NCBI RefSeq assembly: GCF_043641665.1 | Contig: NC_092200.1 | Span: 17,059,694 to 17,123,693 of the forward strand | DNA: 64,000 nucleotides | DNA from: Enoplosus armatus | Lineage: Eukaryota > Chordata > Actinopteri > Centrarchiformes > Enoplosidae | Reading direction: 5' to 3' | Program-made: the position numbers and the translations under genes | Notes under the pieces: generated by a model | Seen by the model: the letters and a program-made list of their open reading frames with translations, nothing else | What the model was told of the DNA's origin: nothing | Database searches by the model: none | Shown: positions 1 through 14,110 of the stretch, piece after piece | Numbering within the stretch: the stretch's first letter is position 1 | Layout: each line of letters begins with the position of its first letter

Positions 1-1326
1 AAATACCAAAAGGAGCCTTTAAACTCCAACTCCAGGTTGCTAAAAAGAAAAAAATCCAAAGGACATTAACTCGGTGTCCTCAACTGTAACTACAGCCCTG
101 TCTGAGAAGGCTACATGTCCCTATGATTATGTCCAATCAGTGTTTATGGTGTATTGTACAGCTACCTCTGCTGAAGTGTGGGCTCACATCAAAGGCAGCT
201 GTGGGAAGAGGCTGGCTACAGTAGCTTTAAATAGATCAACAGGTAATGGGCTCTGGAAGGCTGTAATTGTAGCAATCCTAACGTAGCGAGTGTGGCCACC
301 TTTTAAAGTCTGGCATGGGCCAGACAGATTACCATCAGGGGGCTACGGTGCCACCTGGCAAACACGATCCTTTCTGTGATCGGGGTAATTTACGGCCACC
401 GGTCATCCAGGGGCCTGGCTCACAGGCCCTTGTCTCAGCATTTGTTTCGAGTTCCCTTCTGACAAATAACTGACGATGATTTAACTTTTCTCCTTGACAA
501 CAACAAAAAAAAAAAAAAAAAAAGAGAACTTGCCAGGCCATTTGAAAGATGCAGCGGCTGCGAAACCATTTCCAGATGGATTTTTATTTAACGCCACCTT
601 GATGGCTCGCTCTCAAAGAAAGCGGCTTTGTGCTGCTTCCAGTCTATCTAGCTGATTTCAAAAGTTGGATGCTCTTTCATACAGAAAGAATGTGCTAAAC
701 TTGGCTCGGCTGTAATAACTGCATATTTGTGGGCCTCGTGGACCAAAATTGTCCATTTCCCATCAGAATCCATCTGCAGACCTATAATTAGGATTATTTT
801 AGGAACGCCAGAGTATCCAGTGGTCACTGCATCCTCTGAATCTATCTCACAGAGTCACAGGAGCTGCCCTGAACCCAAACAATTGCACCACAGTGTAGCG
901 TAAACACAAAACTGATTCTGTGTTACATTCCTCTATCCGTCACCACCGCCTCGAATGAAACTGTGAATCAACAGCAGGAAACCATTGTCAACATTTGGGG
1001 GAGTGTTGGGCAGGGACTGTGAACATGTGCTCCTGGTTTACTGCTCAGTAACACTGTTGTCTGACGGTAACAAAATGTCTGAATACAAAACGTGTTATTC
1101 GCCCCGTGACACGCTACGAGATGTTTACTTTTCATATACGCTCTTGAGAGGGAGTGAGGTCACCACATCATATCCCAACACTGGTTATCTAATCTACTCA
1201 GTTTCTTCCTCCGGAAAGCTTTTATTTCTCTAGGATGTGATCCCAAAGCAACTGTTCAGCAACTAGCTGAAACAGCAGAGAGAAATTTTTTGGGGGGAAA
1301 AGCAATGATATTCAAGGCATTAACAA

Positions 1327-1347
1327 ACACACACACACACACACACA
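1327..1347. repeat. (AC)n microsatellite
   Basis: Short perfect dinucleotide tract in otherwise featureless intergenic DNA. Confidence 0.95.
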
Positions 1348-3791
1348 GTCCCGCGGTCACACACAAACAGAAGCACTGAATCCTCTCAGATCTGATGATT
1401 CTTCCCACGTAACACAGCCGTAATCAGACCGGCTCTACACTAACAAAGCAAATCCCTAAACAGCTGGTTTTTGACGGAGCAAAGTGCCTACCGTAACTCG
1501 GGACAGATGTGGAGAGGGGCTTGACTGTATGAGGTCTGAGCCTCCCTGGCGGTATCGCACCACCCACAGGCATCTGCTCAGGAGATCTGAGGGGCCGTGT
1601 GTTTTGCTCCGGCCGTGGATTGTGGTTATTGTTATAAGGTAAGAGATCTGTGGGGAAGAGGGCACGCGGGCCGCTCTCAACACATGAGGATCATGTAAAG
1701 CCCCCTCACCTCTGAGCCCAGGGTGTGAACAGCTGCCTCGTGTTGATGCAGAGATTCACTTTGATCCACCTTGATCCGGATTCGTGAAGACAACTGTGTT
1801 CATATCGTGGAGGGGAGTTGCTTTTGGAAATTGCGTGATGTTCATGTACCTGTTTTTATTATCTACCTAAATGAAATATTCTCCCATCAGGGCCGGATTA
1901 AACCGCTGGTGGGCCATGGGGCAAGGAGTGAGCCGGTAGCCCCCTACTGAGCCGTCCTTGTTCTCCAGCTTAGTTTAGTTATAAGCTAATTAAATGCATT
2001 TTTTTTTTTATAAATATGCCCCATGTAAGCATATTATTAACTAAAGGATTAAAGATTTTAAAATGATTTAAAAGTCTTTTACCCAAGGCTCCTCTACAAA
2101 ACAGGGAGATACAAATGCAGGACTTGCCTCAAGACCCTTCCCATTTTAGTTTATGGGGGCCCTGGAGAAGTTGCCTGATTTTCCCAGATGGTATCAAGCC
2201 TTGCCGCCCAAAGATGCTCTTACAATTACGTCAGCAATTTGCGATGATCCGTGCGTACCTGCAGTTATTTTGGGATTAAAATTTGTATTTTTACTTTCCT
2301 CACTTTTCCGCAAAAGCCTTACAACAATCCCAGGGATAAGTGTAACCCAAGGGGGGTCCTTCTGCTTCTGATACGGTGGGTGTGGCCACATCACTCCCTA
2401 TTTACTATACAATGCACTATAGTTAGTCAGAGAGTCTGAATGTTGTGCACTATTTTATCACTATAAATGACCATTGTGCAAAATGACGAGGATTTATACC
2501 GTTTTTTTACCGTTTCTGAACAACCTCAAGCATTTCTTTGGCATTTCTCTACTGCCACTTCCTGAAACAACATCAGCGTATAGCTATAGTTTACAGCCAA
2601 TCTATCGGCTCTAATTGTCACAATAACCGAAAAAACTACCAGGTACGATAGGCTGACTGCAGAGGATACGCCTCCAACCAGCACCTTAACATCTGCTGCA
2701 ACTGGGTGTCTGTGTGAAAAACTAAGCAGAGCAGTTGAGGCAGATATCTAAAAATAATGAATAATTAGGTAGACTAAACTTCGACGACTGCAGGATCACT
2801 ATGTGTTGTATGAAGGGACGTTTGGAACAATATTCAATTTAAAATCAATTCCGTAGAACATGACGGATGGTGCCACTGAAGTCATCTGTCAGGGGGTATG
2901 TCGGGTAAAAAAAAAAGATGCCCTATGAAAGAGTGATAAGAAGCATTTTCTAGTTGAAAAAAAAAATGACTGTAACCGGAACTGGAGGGGGGGGGGCTGC
3001 AGTGCACTGAGGAAGCAGTTTGCATCAATACAGCATGTAGTTAATTGCTTGTTTCAATGGATCTAAGATATTTAGCCAAGGACTGCAGAAACAGTGAGCC
3101 ATCTGGCTGCGGACCCCATCAGCCTCTCCTCTTCGCTTTGCTCAAGTTTTCACTGAATCTGGTTTTAAGCCGCTTGTTTAAAAAGTGGTGAAATAATTGG
3201 TGGGAGTGGAACCAATGAAGTAATGATCCGCCCATTCTCTCCCCGCGCTAATTGGTAAATGAAATTAATCCACCCCTCGCTCTGCTGTTGCCAGCCTGCG
3301 ACCTCCTGTAAGGAGTCTGCAAGGTCACTAAGACCCCCACCAGGAGACTTTGGCTGATCAAAGATCTGGGTGTTTCTTTTTGTTTTGTTTTTTCTCAAAA
3401 GGCACAACAGGAGGGACACCATCAGCTCGGACGCGTAACCCGCAGAGATCTGACGAAGCACAGGGCTCCAGCCTGCCGCTCCCTCCGTGACACGACACAT
3501 TGTTTGAATGCAAAAGTATGTCTTCCATTATCTGAATTAGATAAGATATGGAACGCTTTGCGAGGCCAGGACACGAGGTGCCTATGGGCGAGATATTTGA
3601 CCTCTGTTTGGTATATGACTCACACAGATAAGTGCTTTCATGCAGACATCGTGGGCTAATTTGATATGTCCACATCGGGGCCGCTCATGCCAGAGATGAC
3701 ATCAGCACACTTCGCAGGGGGACGGCGCATGAGAAAGTCGACTGTGACTGATGGCTGTCGTCTTCTGTGCTTTTACTGATGAAATATTGGT

Positions 3792-3792
<1 letters not shown>

Positions 3793-3825
<33 letters not shown>

Positions 3826-3837
3826 GGGGGGGGGGGG
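3793..3837. repeat. (GT)n tract joined to a G15 run
   Basis: A GT repeat passes directly into a run of about 15 G bases, a compound low-complexity tract. Confidence 0.95.
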
Positions 3838-4162
3838 AGTAATGGCAGAGTCATGGGGATCCAATTCGCATTAACCGTCTGCAGCCAGGATACTGAATCC
3901 CACTGCAAAAAAAAACAGTCCTTCATAAATCATTATGTTTAATTCATTTCACCACACATATCATTTGGATGACAGATCTACTCGGAGTGCGTGCACTCAG
4001 ATGGATCGCTCTTTGGGAAAACGCTCGCCAGACTCGGTAGACAACTCAGTGAATCACTCTGCGTGTATTTTGCCATCCCAGTGTGGTGTTTGCACTCCTC
4101 CCTGCTCCTCTAAGTATCGCTGGGCTGTTATATGGCAAAACACACAATCCCAGTAACGCACG

Positions 4163-4169
4163 CACACAC

Positions 4170-4213
<44 letters not shown>
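4163..4213. repeat. (CA)n microsatellite with a CG interruption
   Basis: CA repeat with one G-containing interruption near 4174. Confidence 0.95.
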
Positions 4214-4215
<2 letters not shown>

Positions 4216-5784
4216 TCAGACCAATACAGGCTGTCCCCGATTTCTCATGGGATCTGACCGGAGTGCAGCAGACACACAGACAGCCCAGCGAGCCAGACAT
4301 GGAAAAGAGAGGGAAGGAGGATGGAAGAGTGCCAGAGGGAAAATACAGGCTTATCGTGTAGACAGCCCAGTGTTTCCAATCTGCAAAAAAGTTTTATAAG
4401 TTTGCAGTAATGTGTAATTACACCGCAGCTAGCCTAATTGCCAGTCTGACAATGCAGAGAAAGTGCATTATTCCGGGGCTGAGGGGTGGATGACATAAAG
4501 GTGACTGTTATTAAAGGGTTTGTTTCCCCAAAATGGCACATTTAGCCACGCAGATAGCTTTTGTTGTTATTATTTTGTGTCTTGTGATTTTAGAAAGATG
4601 TGTCTCTCCAGACAATGTGTCACTCCAAGTAATCCACTGAACACACTGTCAGCAGTTTTCTCTGGAACCGTTGTCGACCAAAAGAAATCGTCTCTCTGGA
4701 AGTGGTTTGTGTGTTCCAGAGTAACAGAGACATTGTTTCTGGAAAGAGAAAAAAAAAATGAAACGTCACTTTTCAAAGCACTACAAATTCCATTTCACCT
4801 TTTTATTATTTAGACACCCGAAGTAGTCCTGATGTCGCCCAGGCTACCTGCTGTTCCACTAGCTAACGCAATCTCTCTCCAGGGTTCAAGTTTAGGTTCA
4901 ATGTCATTTGTAGTCCCTTTATACTACACACACGCACACAAACAACACAGCGCAAAACATAACAAAAAACTATTCATTTTGATGGAGTGAGCGGGGTGGG
5001 GGGGGGGGGGGTGAATTCAAAAGTCTCGCAGCCTGGGGAAAGAGGCTGCTCTGGAGCCTGCTGCTTCCTATTTTTAACTTATTTTGAATGTATTGACTTC
5101 TAGAGCTCTGAAGTTCCTGTTGGGGTGGAGGCAGAAATCTCAGAGAGAGAGAGATAAACCAGGACAAAACAAACCAAAACTATCTGCAAGGCTCGCTACC
5201 ATCAGAAGGAAACAACACTTTTTGTTTTGTTTTGTTATTTCAGTTGACCGCGAGGATGATGCAAGTCCTGCCCTGACCAGTACCTGGCACCCGTCTCTAA
5301 CCACCAACCCCGAGTTCACCCTCCTCCCCCCACTGAGTCCACACACCCCAGCAGGAGGGTGATGATGAGCATGCCGGGCCCGCTGACTCAGGATGAGATA
5401 ACTCACAGCTGGAGCCACAAACGGGGGCTCTGTTCAGTTTTCACTGGAGTCACAAAGGCGCTGGAGAGAGGACAAAAAATACAAGCCTCATTTGAGTCAG
5501 CTGTAAAACTTATACTCTCTCTGAGAAAACCTCTCCATCTAGTCTACAACACTGGGCCTCTCCTTACGCATTGTTCAGCGGTGCGAGCGGAGCAGCGGTT
5601 CAGTTAACAAGAGGCAGAGAGGGAACATTGAAACTGACCAAAACCACAGGATTGCAGAGCGTCGGTGAAGTCTTTCCTATCAAAACTGAAGCGGAATTCC
5701 AAAATAGCCGAGGGTGATGATAACATGTTTGTTGAACTAAAACTCTTGCAAAGCCTTTATGCGAAAGTCCTCCATTATCACTCG

Positions 5785-5786
<2 letters not shown>

Positions 5787-5835
<49 letters not shown>
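5787..5835. repeat. (CA)n microsatellite
   Basis: Perfect CA tract. A second, shorter CA tract follows at about 5971-5991. Confidence 0.95.
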
Positions 5836-5838
<3 letters not shown>

Positions 5839-7039
5839 GGCGTGTACGCCAAACGCACAAAACGTCGCCCACCTTTCCCCGGGAGTGACATTAGCGGCGC
5901 CATTCGCTCTGTGGGGGGCCAACGGGCGTGAGAGACGGTTGAGCGAGAAAGGTTGATGGAGAGTGGGCGTGCACACACACACACACACACAGAGTAGACA
6001 TGGTTGGGATTCCTCAGCAGGTTCCCTCCCTCTTTTGACATGTTGCTCAGGGATAAGGAACTCTCTTCCTCCACCCCGAGGACTCACAGCGGCCACTGTT
6101 AGCTTTTCACGGAACCCTTCCACTGACTAATTATAGCGTCAGCCATATCTGCACCCATTCCTACACCCAGCTGTTCCACACACTCCCTGGCCTTTGCCTA
6201 TAGCTAACACAGCTCTACTCTTACTGGATGCAGGAAACAACTCGCATCTCTTACTCGCTTCTTACTTTTTATTTTAATGGCTGGGTTCTGTGGGAGTGGA
6301 GCGGGAGCCGACGGCAGGAAAAGCACTTTCGGAATAATACACGAGTCCCGTTGCACTCTAAAGGCTTACCTGTGTGTCCGGCTCCGACGGGTATCATTTG
6401 GAGCTCCTTGGCGAAGGTTGTTGCCTGATCTGGTGCGGAAATTTGAGAGAAGCAAGAAAGAAAGAAAATAGAATTAAAGACAAAGAAAGAAGCAGAAAAA
6501 GCACAGAGAGGCACAGCATGGGGAAGGAGTAAGTGGGAGAGGTGTGTCCCGAGTGTATCAAAACAAAACCCGGCTTTTTCAAGCTCAATTGAACATTAAA
6601 TCACTTTGGGGCGAGGGAAATATGACACTGTTATTTTTTTGCCGAGCTCCAATGCAAGCGCTCCTCGGCAAAGCCGTGAGCGCGGAGGTTGAGCCAGGGA
6701 GGACTGAAAGCGTTTGTTGCTGTTCAGCGTGTTGATCCTGAGTGGAACCTAACCTCTCCGTGCTGTTCCGTGCAACGCTGGAGGTCTGCAGCGAGTCGCT
6801 CAAGGATGAAGTTAAAGGCTCAATCCACAACTCTCAAGGGCCCGTCCCTGCCTCATTATATTTGCTCCTGGGCTGCGTGCTTGTAGGATAGAGAAAGGGT
6901 GGGTGGGGGGTGGGGGTGTCATCTGTGTTAGATTTATAATTCATGCATCTGGCCGACTGCTCCTCTCCACTGGTTTGTGTACGCATAAACAAACGTGACA
7001 GGGGACAGCAGGAAGCTCGGGGACTAAATCTGGATGCCT

Positions 7040-7260
7040 CCATTGTGCTGCGAGCCCCTCCCCTCCCGCGACATAGCCCTGCTTCCAATCAGCGCCGCGT
7101 AGACCTCCTACGACGCAGCAGCACAGCGCTCGCCGCGTTCCACCGACTGCCAGCAACTCATTTATTAACATTATCAGCGATTGCCCAGTTCACGGTGAGT
7201 CCATCAGCGCAGACTGGAGGCAGCGCGCGCGGTCAAACACAGTGCATCGCCGCCGAATCA
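7040..7260 (+). promoter_or_regulatory. CpG-dense promoter-like patch with possible first exon
   Basis: The stretch holds many CpGs, a CCAAT box within TTCCAATCAGCGCCGCG near 7084-7100, GC-rich CCCCTCCCCTCCCGCG, and a consensus donor CACG|GTGAGT at 7194/7195. It could be the promoter and non-coding first exon of a plus-strand transcript. No downstream coding exon is recognised, so the gene is unknown. Confidence 0.35.
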
Positions 7261-10200
7261 TTCTTCCAGAGTTTACCCAGAGCCGTAAGACCAAGGCTGC
7301 AGAATACAGATGTTGCCGTAGTGAATTACCGCTTCCCAAACTGCTCCAACCTCAAGCTGAACTCCTCACTTTTCCACTTTCCAGGGTGTATATGCAGTAT
7401 AATCTATGCACGAGTTCATTGGTAGGCATGAAATTTGGGCTAAAATGTGCTTATTCAGCTCTACAGTATAATGCAGAAGCACATGAGCTGCCGACCGTCG
7501 ATATATTAAACACAACCTGTAATGCCAAAGTCATTACTTCAGCAAATTAAGGCAGTAACTAGTCACATGGCCGCTATTAATACAAACGGATCTTAAAGCA
7601 TTAAGGGGATACAGTGCTTTCATTAGTATGCAAATGCATGCATCTAGGTGCTCCATTATCTAATCAGTTCCTCTGCTCTATAGGGGGAACATGTACGGTG
7701 AGTATCAAGTTGTTTCCAACATGTGTTGTTCCTCGACTGAGACCTCTAATCACCACCGTGATTACATAATGTACCATGGTGGAGGGACATGATGAGGGGA
7801 GGAGGCTGTGACGTGGGACTAATGCACAAATGTATTGACTTCCACTAAATGCGGTGCGGTCCCTGTGTATCAGCTGTATCCACACCCCGTTGTCTATGTT
7901 TCACTTTTAGCCTTTAGAATTAAAGTGTGTTTCCACTGTTCACCTTGCGATCGTCGCGACAAAAGACAAAACGGTTGCCTTTAAACGCTTTAATCTTTTA
8001 CTCCAACTGGACTTCCTGTATCATCTGTACCTCGAACAAATCAACAACGCAGCCCCCCTCCCTGCGCTGTTTTTAACGCAGGGCTTAACAAGAGCTGAAA
8101 AAATTGCTGACCTCTTGTGGTTAAAATGTTGCCCTCGCTGCAGTGATGCATAGGTGTACTCCGGGGATGTCAGCGCACCATGACGTCACGGTTCTGGTTC
8201 TGGCATGGTTATACTGCACACTGTTGGGTGTAGTTACTCTACATATAGGAGTACAGATGGCAAAACCTGGCACAGCCTGCTCTGCTCTGAGGTTTATACG
8301 CACACAACCTGTGATCTGAAGCCAGCAACCAGCTACCCAACCAGCCACCTCCACCACCTCCCTCTTCCCCTGTAAACAGCCGTAATCTGCAGTCCAGCTG
8401 CAGCCCAGGGACAGTGGTGGGAGTCAGGGACACGAGGCGGCCATGGAGCCTCGACACTTGTAGCCAAGGGGAGATGGGATCGTGTACAATGTTGCTAATA
8501 ATTTATAACAGCTTCACAATCTGCCTCCACTTACTGAGCATTATCGTTTTCAACATTTTTTTTCAACTCTTCTTTTTCTTGGTTTTCCTCATCTTTTAAA
8601 AATGATGTTTAATTTCACGCAGAGCCAGTCATCCCACAACAGCTGGCCCTGTGTCAGCTGTGAGAAGCAGTGCCTGCTTTACAGTAGGCTCCAGTGCCAT
8701 CATTGTTTAACAGAAGAAGAATGGACCGTCATACGCGTCGGGGTGCTTCCCCACATGCGACGCATTACAGCATTCCACTTGCCCCTTTTGCCATCCAAGA
8801 AAGCCCCGAAAGCACTGACTGCGCCATTAAAATCTGAGGCGGGGAGGACCACCAACGTAGTGAGGCCCTTTTGGAGGGCCCGTTTAGTGGTCGCTTTCTA
8901 ACGCCTCCCCACCCTCCCCCAGTTAGTGGGTATTACAGGGTTTTACCGCCCGGCCGCATCAACCTCGCTGATGTCTGCGGAAATGAGACGAGGTTAAAGA
9001 CAACTAGGAAAATATTGACCCAAGTGGTTTGGTGTAGAGGTCAGCAGCGAGGTAGATTTTGTGATAACGATGCTTCCTGGAGAACAATTTAGTTTTTTTT
9101 TTAATGTGGGGGCAGGGATGAATGCTTGGACACCTGCAGGTTAAATAGTGGATTCAAAGAAAAATCCGCCATTTAACACTGTTGCAAACAGCTGCTGGTG
9201 ATGTAACATGCCCGTCGTGTTTTTCTGGTTTTATTCTCTCTGACCAAACGCAGATTAATCAAAGACAAAGATCTTTGTAAAGTCACCATTAAGCACCGAC
9301 TGCTCAGTTTCATTAGAGCTCAACTTGTATAACCAATTTAACAACTGAGCATTTTTATTCTAGGCCTGAAAAGCAGTTGTCGTTTTAAAAGTTAAAGCTG
9401 CTCGAGTCAATATGTTTTTGTTAATAACGCATCAAATGATATGATATGTGTAATGTGAAAGGGCTCCCTCCCACCAAACCCAGGCAGTTTCCCCTCAGCT
9501 CAGAGGGTTTCAGCGTCTTCCAGCTCATTGTCTTGGTTTTACAGCCCCTCCATCTTTCCCGTTTTGGTTCAGTCTCACGGCTCTCATCAACCCTGCTTCC
9601 AGCAGCTACAGCAGGCAGCTGCTCTCAGCAAGAACGCCCTAAACGTCTTCATTGTCCCTTGAGGGGACGTTTGATTTGCAGTATTAAAGCAACTCTAATA
9701 GTAGGCTCATTGGACGCTCTTACAAAATGGCAGTTAGACTCGCGGAGAAATTCTGCGCTACCGCTTTTAAATAAACAATAATATTTACCAAAAGTTATGT
9801 TTGACCAGTTGAATTAATTTAATGTGACAGCATCCTAAAGAAGATAGTGGGGTCTGCAGGGGGAGGTGGGGGATTGCTTGTACTTAGGAAATCCGTATTG
9901 CTACCATCCCGGCTACTTGAATTATTGAATTCATGAAATGCACTGAGCATCACAAACTGAAGGTGGAATTTTCCCTCATGCAATTCAGTGTATTAAAGAA
10001 GAATGCTGTTTAATTAAAGATGAATTCCTTTCTGCACCGAGCCCTCTCTCCCCCCCCCCCCCCGTATTTATCTCACACACTCGGTGGAGTCTGCCTCTGC
10101 GTCCCGACATCGATGCCACTTCTGCCTGATTTCCAGGCAAAATTGTGATTCCCGCAGCGTCCTCGCTCGCCCTGGACAGCGTCTCCGGTGGGACACACAC

Positions 10201-11612
10201 CCATCCCATCTCTCTGTGGGACCCCCGCCAGAGGCGATCCACATTCCAAGAGATAGCAGCATGGGAAAACCGATAGCATGGTCTTTGTGATAGCACTCCA
10301 AAACAAACCTGATAACGCACTATAAATACAAGGCTTCAAGACGGCTTGATTCCATCAATAGGCAGTTCTTGCCTTTGAGCGCTACACTGACAGCGAGTCT
10401 GAAGAAGTACAGTAACAAAAGGCATCCGTCATAATTACAGCGTGCGCTTTTAAGTTTACACCCACATGCTGACTGTTTGTAGAGCAAAGACGTGCCATTT
10501 GTCATGTCAGTTTAATAGGCTACCATGTAGGTCGGGAAAAGGGAGCGTGTTGTTTTGGGCTGATGTAGCAATCAACTTTCTTGGAATACACCTCCACACA
10601 TTACTCCCGTAAAGACTGACTTCAGGAGTTCAAGCTTACGTGCCAAGTCCAAGTTGGCAACCGTGCGCTGCATCCAGCGTCCAAGTGATGAAAAAAAAAA
10701 AGCATTTCCGTAAACAACGAACCGCTGCCTAACAGGCCCCTCTGTCTCTCAGCGAACTGTTGGTGCTCCTTATTTGGGGGGGGGGGAACTGGATCAGCTG
10801 TGATCCACGGGCTCGGCTAAGTTATGAAATGAAGGGAGTTTGCCGTCCCAGAGGTGGAGAGGAAATTATACTAATAAATTGCTCTGGGACAAACAGAGCG
10901 GAGTCAAGTCTCAAACGCTGCAGCTCGCGCATGCTGGAGTAAACTGTAAAGTGCGTCTCAGGGAAGCGATCTGAAGTGCAATGTTTGGTCTAGCCCGAAC
11001 ACGAGCCCACACCGCCCTGAGTGTCTGTCTGTCTAACGAGCACCCAGGGAGTCTCTCATCTGAATGGGGCTCTGTTGTGTCTCGGTGGGGGTTTGATGAG
11101 GGTCAAATATTAGTGAAGGTGGAGGTCAGGGGTTAATCTCAGAGGGCCTGGCGGTCACTTTCATGGGTCAGGGCTCAGAGGCTCTCCAGGCCTCAGGGGT
11201 GGTGGTGGTGGTGGTGGTGGGGACAGACCCTGAGGGATCTGGGTCACTGGTTTGTGTGCTTGCGCAACAGCGCACTTTACACTAATCTGGGAATTAGAAA
11301 AACAAACAAACAGGCCCTCCGGAGAGAAATCCGCCTTTTGTACATTTTGTGTTCTACATGGAAATCAAATGAGATTTCGGGGAGAATCTCTCCCCGCGCA
11401 GATAAGAGCAAAATAAACGGTGATCAGGTTTCAGACCTCAACCGGCAGAAGACTGCACCTCAAATTGAAACCTCTCATCACAAACTGTCTACTGGAAGAT
11501 TGCACGTGTGCCGCTAAATGCAGAGAGTGACACGGAAAGGTATGATTAAGACGTGATTACACAAAGCAGGTATGGCAACCCCTCCCCACCCTTGCAAACA
11601 CACAGCAGCCTC

Positions 11613-11639
<27 letters not shown>
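11613..11639. repeat. (CA)n microsatellite
   Basis: Perfect dinucleotide tract. A GGT run lies about 400 bp before it (11202-11220). Confidence 0.95.
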
Positions 11640-11645
<6 letters not shown>

Positions 11646-13526
11646 CCTCCTCGACTGGTCTGACTCTACAGATTGCTCACACATGCTCCTGGCTCCTGGC
11701 TGCCTGCCACCCGCCTCCCGCTCTAACTCTCTTTCCCCAGCACAGGAAGCCCAGCAGGCAGGCGAGTGGAGCGGTGCATTGAGGGTCTGGTGAGACAGCC
11801 AGAGCACGGATCAGCAGGCCCAGTCTGGACTGAACCAGCGAAGTTCACACTGGGCAACTCTCTCTGTCCGTATCGCTCGCAGCAGAGGACTTCTTCAACT
11901 TCAATTCGGGGCCCTGAAACGGGTCACGGGCCGGATTCTGGATGATCGCCACATGGCAAGATGAATGGTACAGTTCAGTGAGCCTGCGTGCCTAAAGACT
12001 ACATTTCTGATTGGGGTTTTTTTTTTAGTTTTATAAGCGCCCAAGGATATTTGAGTGTTTAAATCCATCGCTCCCCGAACCACGTGCTTCCACTGAATCC
12101 TGCCATTTCTCCTGGGTCTGTTCGACCCCGCGTATAACATTTAAATATTAAAGGCGAGCGCGATTCTCCTTTGAGCCAACAGACTCAAAGTGAAATTTAC
12201 TTACTTATTTAACTCATTTTGTGACAGAAAAACATGAATTCGCCCCCGTGCTTGCATAAACCATGCTGCCGTGAACCAAACCATTATTTTAAAAGTGAGA
12301 AGACGTACATCTGTGTCTGTTCTACTGGTATCTGGGAAGTCATTTTTAAATGAAGACAAGTGCGTTCTGAAGGCTGTAACGAACTGAATGAAACAAATCC
12401 ACTGTTCACCATCCCGATGAAGCTCCAAGGTCAAACACAAAACATGTTCTGTTTTTTCTTGGCAGACTTGCTAAATAGGATGCAGCCAGTAACAGCAAGG
12501 TTTTTCTTTTCCTCTGATCCATTTGAAGGACTTCAGTAGTCCATAGTTTTTGTTAAAGTCTAATGAACTCCTGGTTCCATTTTCTTGCAGTACATGTGAA
12601 CTGTCTCTAAATGCCCCCCCCCCCCCCACCCCCCAATCATTCAAACTCCTCTTTACGTCTTGACAAGACTAGAAAAAGTGCAGGTTTCACACCCGCTACC
12701 CATCCCACAAAGAGCGTCCACTCTTCCCTCCTCAGTTCCTCCTCCTGTGACGTCCAGTGCGGTTATTGATATTGACTGTTGGGAGGCAGACGGCAGTGTC
12801 ACCTCCCTGCGTCCGAGTTCATGGAGAGGACACAGACTCTCAACGAGCCGCTAGCTGGCCCAGACAACCCGCTGCACGACGGCCTCACCTCTCCTTCCTG
12901 CACTGTCCCTCTGCCTCTAGCTTTCACCCAGCCCTTTACCTTCTTACTGTCATCTTCTCTATCTTCCACTCTCTGTCTCCATGACTGCACGTGATGAAAA
13001 AACTGGCTTGTCATCACATCGCTCTGTGAGGTTTTCTTAAAATCTCTGGATATCCTCAATAGCCAGACGGGGGTAAAAAAAAAAAAAAAAAAAGACGGCT
13101 ATTTCTTCCTTCCTTCCTTCCCTCTTTCTCCAGCACACACCCATGTTTTCATTTGCAGCACAGGGCGGGGAGAGCACGGGTGGGTTTCATGTAACAGAAA
13201 CTGGTGCAAAGGGCTCAGAGTCGTACTCTCTTCGCTTCCTGCTAATAGGTCACTGCAGCACAGTCACACATTTTCTCGACTGCAGATGACGGAGAAGATG
13301 ACTGACTGCCAAAGCGCCGTTGCACCCTGAGGATCCCCTTCCTTTTTGTAAGATAGAATCCCTTTTGCAGATCCAATACATTCTAGAGCTTTTCTAAGAT
13401 TATGACCTAGACAAATAGAAACTAGAGCAGGGCCTGAGCGTAGCCTATATTTCATTCGACGCCGATTTGCACAGTGAATTCTCTTTTTAGCTGTGCAGCT
13501 GGCATAGTGCCACTAACTGAGAGAGA

Positions 13527-13560
13527 GAAGAAGAAGAAGAAGAAGAAGAAGAAGAAGAAG
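13527..13560. repeat. (AAG)n trinucleotide repeat
   Basis: About eleven AAG units preceded by GAGAGA, forming a purine-only stretch. Confidence 0.95.
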
Positions 13561-13954
13561 CTGGTCATTAGATTCTATATCAATTAGTGCTTGAAAAGGA
13601 GGTTTTCTCTCAGATTTTGGGAGAGAGAGAAGAAAAAAAGGGAACACGTCTCTGAAGTCGCTTTGGAATACAGATCTTTTCTGAACATCAGTGTGGTTAT
13701 TATTGAGGAGAATGGGAAATTTCTCTCTCCGTTACAGCGCCTAGAATAGGAGGCTTGAACGCGTGCTCCCGGTATCCAAAATATCAAAGCGTTAGCATAA
13801 TTACTATTTCAAGTAGAAGGGACCCAACTGTTTCCCCACTCCTCTCCGCAATTTCTCGCGGAAAACTTCAAAGGCCCTCCGTCACTGTTTCTTTTTATAA
13901 CCCAGCTTTTTCTTCTGCAGTTAGACAAAAGGAGCAGAGACCAAAACCCAAGGA

Positions 13955-14110
13955 CGTGAGTACAAAAGCAGGCCGGGCGGTCAAACGCAGAGCCACGGAT
14001 CTGACACGTCCGACAGATCCAACGCGCGGTCGGTGATTGGCTTCCCCGCGGCTCGGAAGACTCCCCAGAGGGGGGACGGGTGAGACGGAAGGGGTGCTGT
14101 TTTGCGGGAA
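13955..14110. promoter_or_regulatory. CpG-rich patch with inverted CCAAT
   Basis: GGCCGGGCGG, CCAACGCGCGGTCGG and ATTGG near 14036 form a short CpG-rich block. This is weak evidence for a regulatory element, and no transcript structure is visible. Confidence 0.2.

Larger units (their letters stand above)
1..7039. other. Intergenic, no gene recognised
   Basis: Contains microsatellites and poly-purine tracts only. Open frames are short, mostly start without good context, and often run through CA repeats. 1885-1960 (CAGGGCCGGATTAAACC) looks like a fragment of a dispersed repeat. Confidence 0.6.

Noticed and set aside
12660..13000. Three overlapping plus-strand frames of protein-like composition
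   Set aside because: All three frames are open at once, which fits GC-rich chance more than coding. No motif was recognised.
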